Shown: piece after piece, positions 58,821 through 64,000 of the stretch
Numbering within the stretch: the first letter of the stretch is position 1
Layout of the letters: every line of letters starts with the position of its first letter
DNA from: Gammaproteobacteria bacterium
GTDB lineage: Bacteria; Pseudomonadota; Gammaproteobacteria; Enterobacterales; Kangiellaceae
Direction: 5' to 3'
Assembly: GCA_013373375.1 (NCBI GenBank)
Contig: JABXHY010000024.1
Coordinates: 124,001-188,000 of the forward strand
DNA length: 64,000 bases
Position numbers and translations under genes: made by a program
The notes under the pieces: generated by a model
Seen by the model: the letters and a program-made list of their open reading frames with translations, nothing else
The model's database searches: none
What the model was told of the DNA's origin: nothing

Positions 58821-60671
58821 ATGGATTTTTTTAGCAAGCTGACGCATTTCTTATTAGGCATTTTAAAGCTTCTTGATGCAGAAATTCGACAATCAACCTG
58901 CAATAGAATTAAGTTGTTATTGTTGACAGCATTGATTTGGGGAGCAACTGCCCAAGCCGTATGCCCGATCCTGCCCACTGGACCAACACCTCCAGGTGCC
59001 TGGGATGCTCATATGAACGAAATTGTGAATATGGGAGAGCTTCAAGTTGTCGACTTTCAGATTGGCGATCAAAAAATATATCGCATGCGCAAGCGAGAAC
59101 ATCAAGGAACTCGCGATCGAATGTTGGAGCGTTTACAAGCCATTGCACCAAAAATTAAAGAGCTGCAGAATTTTTTTGATACTCCACCAAACCGTCCCGT
59201 CTTATTAGTTGAGAGCGAACTGGATGTTCTCGGAACTACATTAGCCTTTACTCAATGTGCGCGAAGAGATCGATTACATGACCTGACAAATTATGTCTCC
59301 GAAGGGGAAGATTTACGAGTAAAGCTGCCAAAAGGTTTATGTTTGGTGGTGGTGCGTACTCACACAATTGACGATGAGCGTTCGAAAAAATTTGCACTGG
59401 CGCATGAGTGGATGCATACCATGCAAAATGATGCGTATCGGCAGTCTATGAGAGAGCTTTGGTGGGTCGAAGGGTCTGCTGAATGGGCTGCACATAAAAT
59501 AGTAGAAGGAATGACGGGTCGTGATCACAAGATAGAACAGTTTTTTGAACGACAAAAAGACTGTGCTCTGACCAAGCACACTTATGATGCTCAGCCATTT
59601 TTTTTCTGGGGCGATCAAACCTTTGATACTAGCTGGGGAATTTCATTGGGAATGGGAGGGCGTCAGTATCTAAAATACCCGCGTCGTGCCGCTGAATTAT
59701 TACCACCAGAACGTTGGCTTGATTGGGCAATTGCGCAGGCAAAGCAAACGATCACAATGCCCGACGGTCGTCCGTTACCCCATCATCCGCAATTTGAGTC
59801 TTTGGAGTTAACCGACTCCTGCGGAAGTTATATTGATGGACCGCCGTTATCGGTTCAATTAAGAGAATTACGTTTGCCAGTTGGTGCCGCAGGACCAATA
59901 ACCATTAAAGCTGGAAATGCTCAAGTTGCTTATCAAAACGCCGCGGGTGAGTGGGTAAGAGTGACGGGAACCGTTGAGGTTGCGTCTGCAGCATCACCCA
60001 TGCTGCTTGTTGCCATTATGCCATCTGGTGACAATTTAAATGTCGAAGTTTTAAGGAGCGGTGAGCGCGACGTATCCTGTGCCTGTCATATTGGAAGTTG
60101 GAAAGAGCAGGCGACAGCTGATTCCGATGCACAAGACAGTATGAAAGGTGCGCTTGAAGCCATGGAGAAAGTTAGAGGCATGATACCGCCGGATCAGTTG
60201 GAAAATTTAGAAAAAGCTAAACGGATGATTCAATCAGCCGATACGAAAGACAGGTTTCGATTTAGAAGTGCGACCAAGCAAATTTTTGAAATGGACGGTG
60301 GAAATGTTAACTATCAACATTCCGGTCCGATGGTTACCTTCAGAGCGGATGGAAAATTTATAATTGACGATCCACATTCAATTGAGGGTGAAAAAACGCG
60401 GGTGAACTATCGCACTTATACACACTCGGGTCAGTGGAAAAACGAAAACGGTATTTTAAAAATTGATATCGAGAATATTTATTTGGTCGGTACAGTTGAA
60501 GGGCCAAACTCAGATGGTCCACAAGAGATTATGGACACGAGTCGAAACCCGTCTTACGTTGGCGGTGGTGGTGACTGGGTGGTGAACTGTGAAGATTTCG
60601 GTGTTAAATTATTGCCTGCTGACCCGAAAGAGCGGGGGGCAGGTAAAGATGCGGTACTTAAGCCTTATTAA
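58821..60671 (+). CDS. Gluzincin-like (peptidase-MA-like) secreted protein
   Basis: HEWMHTMQNDAYRQSMRELWWVEGSAEWAA (HExxH plus downstream E); start MDFFSK chosen. Confidence 0.65.
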   Translation: MDFFSKLTHFLLGILKLLDAEIRQSTCNRIKLLLLTALIWGATAQAVCPILPTGPTPPGAWDAHMNEIVNMGELQVVDFQIGDQKIYRMRKREHQGTRDRMLERLQAIAPKIKELQNFFDTPPNRPVLLVESELDVLGTTLAFTQCARRDRLHDLTNYVSEGEDLRVKLPKGLCLVVVRTHTIDDERSKKFALAHEWMHTMQNDAYRQSMRELWWVEGSAEWAAHKIVEGMTGRDHKIEQFFERQKDCALTKHTYDAQPFFFWGDQTFDTSWGISLGMGGRQYLKYPRRAAELLPPERWLDWAIAQAKQTITMPDGRPLPHHPQFESLELTDSCGSYIDGPPLSVQLRELRLPVGAAGPITIKAGNAQVAYQNAAGEWVRVTGTVEVASAASPMLLVAIMPSGDNLNVEVLRSGERDVSCACHIGSWKEQATADSDAQDSMKGALEAMEKVRGMIPPDQLENLEKAKRMIQSADTKDRFRFRSATKQIFEMDGGNVNYQHSGPMVTFRADGKFIIDDPHSIEGEKTRVNYRTYTHSGQWKNENGILKIDIENIYLVGTVEGPNSDGPQEIMDTSRNPSYVGGGGDWVVNCEDFGVKLLPADPKERGAGKDAVLKPY

Positions 60672-60763
60672 GTATAGCGAAATTCAACGTAATCAAGTTG
60701 GGCTTGCATAAATATTAGAAAAGTTTAGTGTGGGTATATTGAGATAATTAAATACACACACTT

Positions 60764-62566
60764 ATGCAAGTTCTAAAAGTTATTGTTTTAATAATATTTT
60801 TAATGGTCATTATTGCGTGCGGGGAAGGTTCATCTTCTTCTAATCAAGATGACACTCAGCCGCCGCAAACTGACTCGACTGCTTTGAGCCCACCCAGTGC
60901 CCAGAGGGACTGGCTTACTTATGAACATTTAATGAGTTCAAGCTATCCGCACTACAGTCCAATTCACAATGAATACTTTATGCCAGTTGGAAATAGCAGT
61001 TCGGCATTACATCCTTTCTCTGGAACAATCGACATTAATACGCGTCGATTGATAGGTGCCTTTGAAGAGTTTTATATTGCTCGAGACGAGTCATTTAAAA
61101 ACTTTCCTGATGTTGATTTGAGTTTCGTTAGTGATGGAGATGCACTTATTCCACTTAATCGAAATCGTCAAATTAGTTTAAATGACAATAGCTATTGGGG
61201 AGTAATTCTTGAGCCAGGAAAAATTTGGTCAGAAATTGACGATCAAGGATGGTCGAGAGCGAGCTTTCCTTTCACGTTTATTTCTGCTCGGCGTAATCAG
61301 GGTCATAATGGACTTGCCACATTTTTATTTAACGATACTCAAATCAGTCATTTAAGAATTCAAATTGTACAAGAAACCGCTTCTTGGTTTAAACAGGATA
61401 TATATGCCCAGCTAAGTGTTAGTTACATTCCGAAAGAATTTGTTAACACAACGAGAGTAAAAGAAGCTTATCAAAGTGAGATCGATAATACAGTTGAACT
61501 ACGCGCTTGGGACAAATTAGACATAATCGGTTCGAGTCAGTTGCAATTTAACAGCTCACTTAATACTTCTTCGATAAGTCAAACCGGATTGATAAAAGAT
61601 AATGTGGTTTTTCTGCAACCTTGTTACACGCGTTATGGAGAATATCCTTATTGTCGGTGGATGAGAAACGGCGCATATTCGATTACAAAGTCACTCGGTG
61701 CCTCAATTGCGATGATGAGATTGGCACAACTCTATGGAGAGCAGGTTTATGATTTAAAAATCGTCGACTACCTTAATGTTACTTCGACTCACGATGGCTG
61801 GGAGGGCGTAACGTTTGGTGATACGTTGAACATGGCTGCGGGTATTGGTGATGAAGGTACCGTACAGGGTTCGGGAAATATTTTTGCGGATGAAAATGGC
61901 CCGAAAATGGAAACGTGGCTGGGGCAACACAGTGAAATTGCAAAACTCAATGTTTCATTCAGTTACGGCAATTATAGTTGGGGGCCGGGACAGGTGGTTC
62001 GTTATAATTCGGCGACTACCTTTGTGTTAGCTGCAGCGCTGGATAATTATTATAAGTCAGTAGCCGGACTTGAAGCTCACCTTTGGGAAATGATTACAAC
62101 AGATGTATACAACGCGATTGGTATTCAACATGTTCCCATGCTCGAAACAAATGAACCAGGCGGAATTCGTGGTATTGCAGAACTCTTCCATGGCCTTTAC
62201 CCAAATGTCGATGATATCGCAAAGTTAACTTTACTACTACAAAATGACGGTATACACGACGGTGTCCAAATTTTGCATCCGCAAAAAGTACGAGAGTCTT
62301 TGTTTAAAACTTCCAATGATGGTTTACACGGTTGGTGGGAAGACAATCAATATGGCGAGTCCAAATATCTGAATGGTTTTTGGTCCTCTCCGTTTAGAAG
62401 TACAACAGGTTGCTTTTTGCAGGTTCCTTATATGAGTGGATTTGGTGGTAATATTTTTGCGGTTTTTCCCAATGGAGCAGCTGCATTCCGCTTTGCTGAC
62501 GCAGGAAGTTATAGTCCAGGCAACATGATCGTACAGAGTGATAGAGAAAGACCTATTTGCGAGTAG
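60764..62566 (+). CDS. Lipoprotein serine hydrolase (beta-lactamase/PBP-like fold)
   Basis: Lipobox MVIIACGEG; SITKSLGASIA (SxxK), RYNSATTFVLA; class C beta-lactamase-like layout. Confidence 0.7.
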   Translation: MQVLKVIVLIIFLMVIIACGEGSSSSNQDDTQPPQTDSTALSPPSAQRDWLTYEHLMSSSYPHYSPIHNEYFMPVGNSSSALHPFSGTIDINTRRLIGAFEEFYIARDESFKNFPDVDLSFVSDGDALIPLNRNRQISLNDNSYWGVILEPGKIWSEIDDQGWSRASFPFTFISARRNQGHNGLATFLFNDTQISHLRIQIVQETASWFKQDIYAQLSVSYIPKEFVNTTRVKEAYQSEIDNTVELRAWDKLDIIGSSQLQFNSSLNTSSISQTGLIKDNVVFLQPCYTRYGEYPYCRWMRNGAYSITKSLGASIAMMRLAQLYGEQVYDLKIVDYLNVTSTHDGWEGVTFGDTLNMAAGIGDEGTVQGSGNIFADENGPKMETWLGQHSEIAKLNVSFSYGNYSWGPGQVVRYNSATTFVLAAALDNYYKSVAGLEAHLWEMITTDVYNAIGIQHVPMLETNEPGGIRGIAELFHGLYPNVDDIAKLTLLLQNDGIHDGVQILHPQKVRESLFKTSNDGLHGWWEDNQYGESKYLNGFWSSPFRSTTGCFLQVPYMSGFGGNIFAVFPNGAAAFRFADAGSYSPGNMIVQSDRERPICE

Positions 62567-62793
62567 CTGTGTTGTTCAATAAATATTTAACCTGTTTAAT
62601 CTAGCGACTAGAGCTGAATAAGAAGATAATATCTAAATCAGAAGACAACATATAAGTAAAAAGTGTGACAAACGTTGTTGCATTTTAAGGAAGTAAATCT
62701 AGTATTACTCACGATTAAGTAAATTGTTGTCAGCGATTATCTCATTTGGGAGTCTCGACTGGTGTCATATCGTTTTAATTGAGGATACGTAAT

Positions 62794-63087
62794 ATGAAGA
62801 ATATTTTTATTATCATTGGTTTAATACTAACATCGACCTCCTTGTTTGCTTCCGATGTTGATTGTAAAAAGGCCGTAGAAAATGGCATTAATATTATGAA
62901 AGAAAGAATGGCAAAGAAAAATCCTGATAAATCAAATGCCTTTCTTAAAGTAATGAGTAGTCCAGAGAAAATTAAAAAAGGTGTTGCTCGATGTGAACAA
63001 GAGATAAAAACACCTGAAGGAAAAGCAGAGTGGTCTTGCCAGCAAACGGCTTCAACATTTGAAGAATTTAAGGCGTGTGGAAAATAA
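62794..63087 (+). CDS. Small secreted protein of unknown function
   Basis: MKNIFIIIGLILTSTSLFASDVDC signal peptide; four Cys; start chosen at MKNIF. Confidence 0.65.
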   Translation: MKNIFIIIGLILTSTSLFASDVDCKKAVENGINIMKERMAKKNPDKSNAFLKVMSSPEKIKKGVARCEQEIKTPEGKAEWSCQQTASTFEEFKACGK

Positions 63088-63419
63088 ACGCGAATCAAAA
63101 GTAATGATTACTCATATCTTATTGAGCGCTCAATCTATTTGTGCGCTCAATGTCCGAACAATAATCTTAGATTATGCACTGCTCCAATAAAGTGGTATTG
63201 GTAGATTTGGCAATATTCTAGTGCAATAACATGTCGCTTTTATCATTGAACAGATCATCATTTGTCGCTGTAAACTATTAACCGAATACTTTTCGCAATC
63301 ACCTTTAATCAAGAATTAAAATTAATATTTGAATGATTCTCCGGGTGTTATCTTAAAAATAATATCGATCCTGACTTTTGCGACTCGAAGTCAAAAAGTC
63401 GATACTTGATGCTCATTAA

Positions 63420-63590
63420 TTGGGCATTGAAGAAGCATATGAACAGAGCTTTCGAGCAGGCATGAATAAAAAGCCTTATCGTTCACCGCCTTTTAAAGAT
63501 GATGTTCTGGCGGCGAGTTGGGAGTCGGGTTGGGCGGATGGTTGCGAAGAACAGTCGGCATCGCTAGACAATGCTAAAGCCTCGTTATAG
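63420..63590 (+). CDS. Rmf/CrpP-like small protein (TTG start), not in ORF track
   Basis: Hand translation LGIEEAYEQSFRAGMNKKPYRSPPFKDDVLAASWESGWADGCEEQSASLDNAKASL*; AY..G..AG....P.......SWE.GW..G resembles ribosome modulation factor family. Confidence 0.5.
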   Translation: MGIEEAYEQSFRAGMNKKPYRSPPFKDDVLAASWESGWADGCEEQSASLDNAKASL

Positions 63591-63797
63591 TTTCCGGTTT
63601 TTTTATCGTATTTTTGTTATAAACAATGTGATTTATTTCAATCTCATGGCAGGGCTAATTAAATCGATCTCGTGTCACGGTTCCGCTAATAAAGAGTCAT
63701 CTCAGTTTTGTAATTGAATCTAAACATTCTGCCTTCTAGTGTTTAATACACCAATCTAATTTCTGCAAGTCAAATTCCGTTAACAGTGGAGCTTGTC

Positions 63798-64000
63798 ATG
63801 ATTATTTTTTCTAAAAGAATTGTCGTTTTATTCGCTTTAACTATTTTAAATATTAATGTTTCGTATTCTGCCCCTCCGTTTGGAGGAACGGTTTGGTTTA
63901 GTAAAGACATTATTACCGATGCTGATCCTAGTGCGTTTATCGATTTGAATTATAAGGGACAAGAAAATCGAACAATGTTTGATCGACGTACCGGACGATT
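63798..64000 (+). CDS. N-terminal fragment of a secreted protein running off the window
   Basis: MIIFSKRIVVLFALTILNINVSYSAPPFGGTVWFSKDIITDADPSAFIDLNYKGQENRTMFDRRTGR...; signal peptide, open to window end. Confidence 0.7.
   Translation, partial: MIIFSKRIVVLFALTILNINVSYSAPPFGGTVWFSKDIITDADPSAFIDLNYKGQENRTMFDRRTGR

Noticed and set aside
63121-63151. ATTGAGCGC...GCGCTCAAT hairpin as novel regulatory RNA
   Set aside because: Just downstream of the 62794-63087 gene; probably a transcription-end hairpin
1-64000. Mobile elements, prophage, toxin-antitoxin or restriction/defence islands
   Set aside because: No transposase, integrase, terminal repeat pair, tRNA-flanked insertion or recognised defence protein was found; gene content looks chromosomal

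Overview
The window is 64 kb of AT-rich, protein-dense chromosomal DNA from a gammaproteobacterium-like genome. No rRNA, tRNA, CRISPR array, prophage or transposase was recognised. Main blocks, left to right: a YwqK/MORN-like protein; an M17 leucyl aminopeptidase; a three-gene RND efflux cluster; a CheY-PilZ response regulator; a small-membrane-protein/ECF-sigma operon; a CadC/TolB-like winged-helix regulator followed by two tandem paralogous ~60-aa peptides ending in ECVEWPICPPDQ; two separate YbaK/ProX-type tRNA-editing proteins; YebG; an S10 peptidase; RdgC; an M24 peptidase; a GAF-PAS-GGDEF-EAL protein; LysE; Sua5; a DabB-DabA inorganic-carbon uptake operon with a divergent LysR regulator; YfbR; ArfB; an EamA transporter; a trans-sulfuration enzyme; an astacin (M12A) protease, a PKD/PPC alpha/beta hydrolase and a C10 protease that share PPC domains; a BlaI regulator with an M56-M23 fusion protease; a BNR-type membrane protein; a gluzincin-like protein; and a serine hydrolase. 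The strongest candidate for something undescribed is the duplicated short-peptide locus (16977-17465) downstream of the CadC/TolB-like regulator; the second copy (59 aa) is absent from the ORF track. Other items: an orphan strong terminator with a mini-ORF (13000-13094), a 9-bp x7 and a 15-bp x4 intergenic tandem repeat, a perfect FNR-type box before the astacin gene, a palindromic operator candidate before blaI, a T-N11-A dyad before the dab-linked LysR gene, and an unannotated Rmf/CrpP-like small ORF at 63420-63590. All family assignments come from motif reading by eye; no database search was run.
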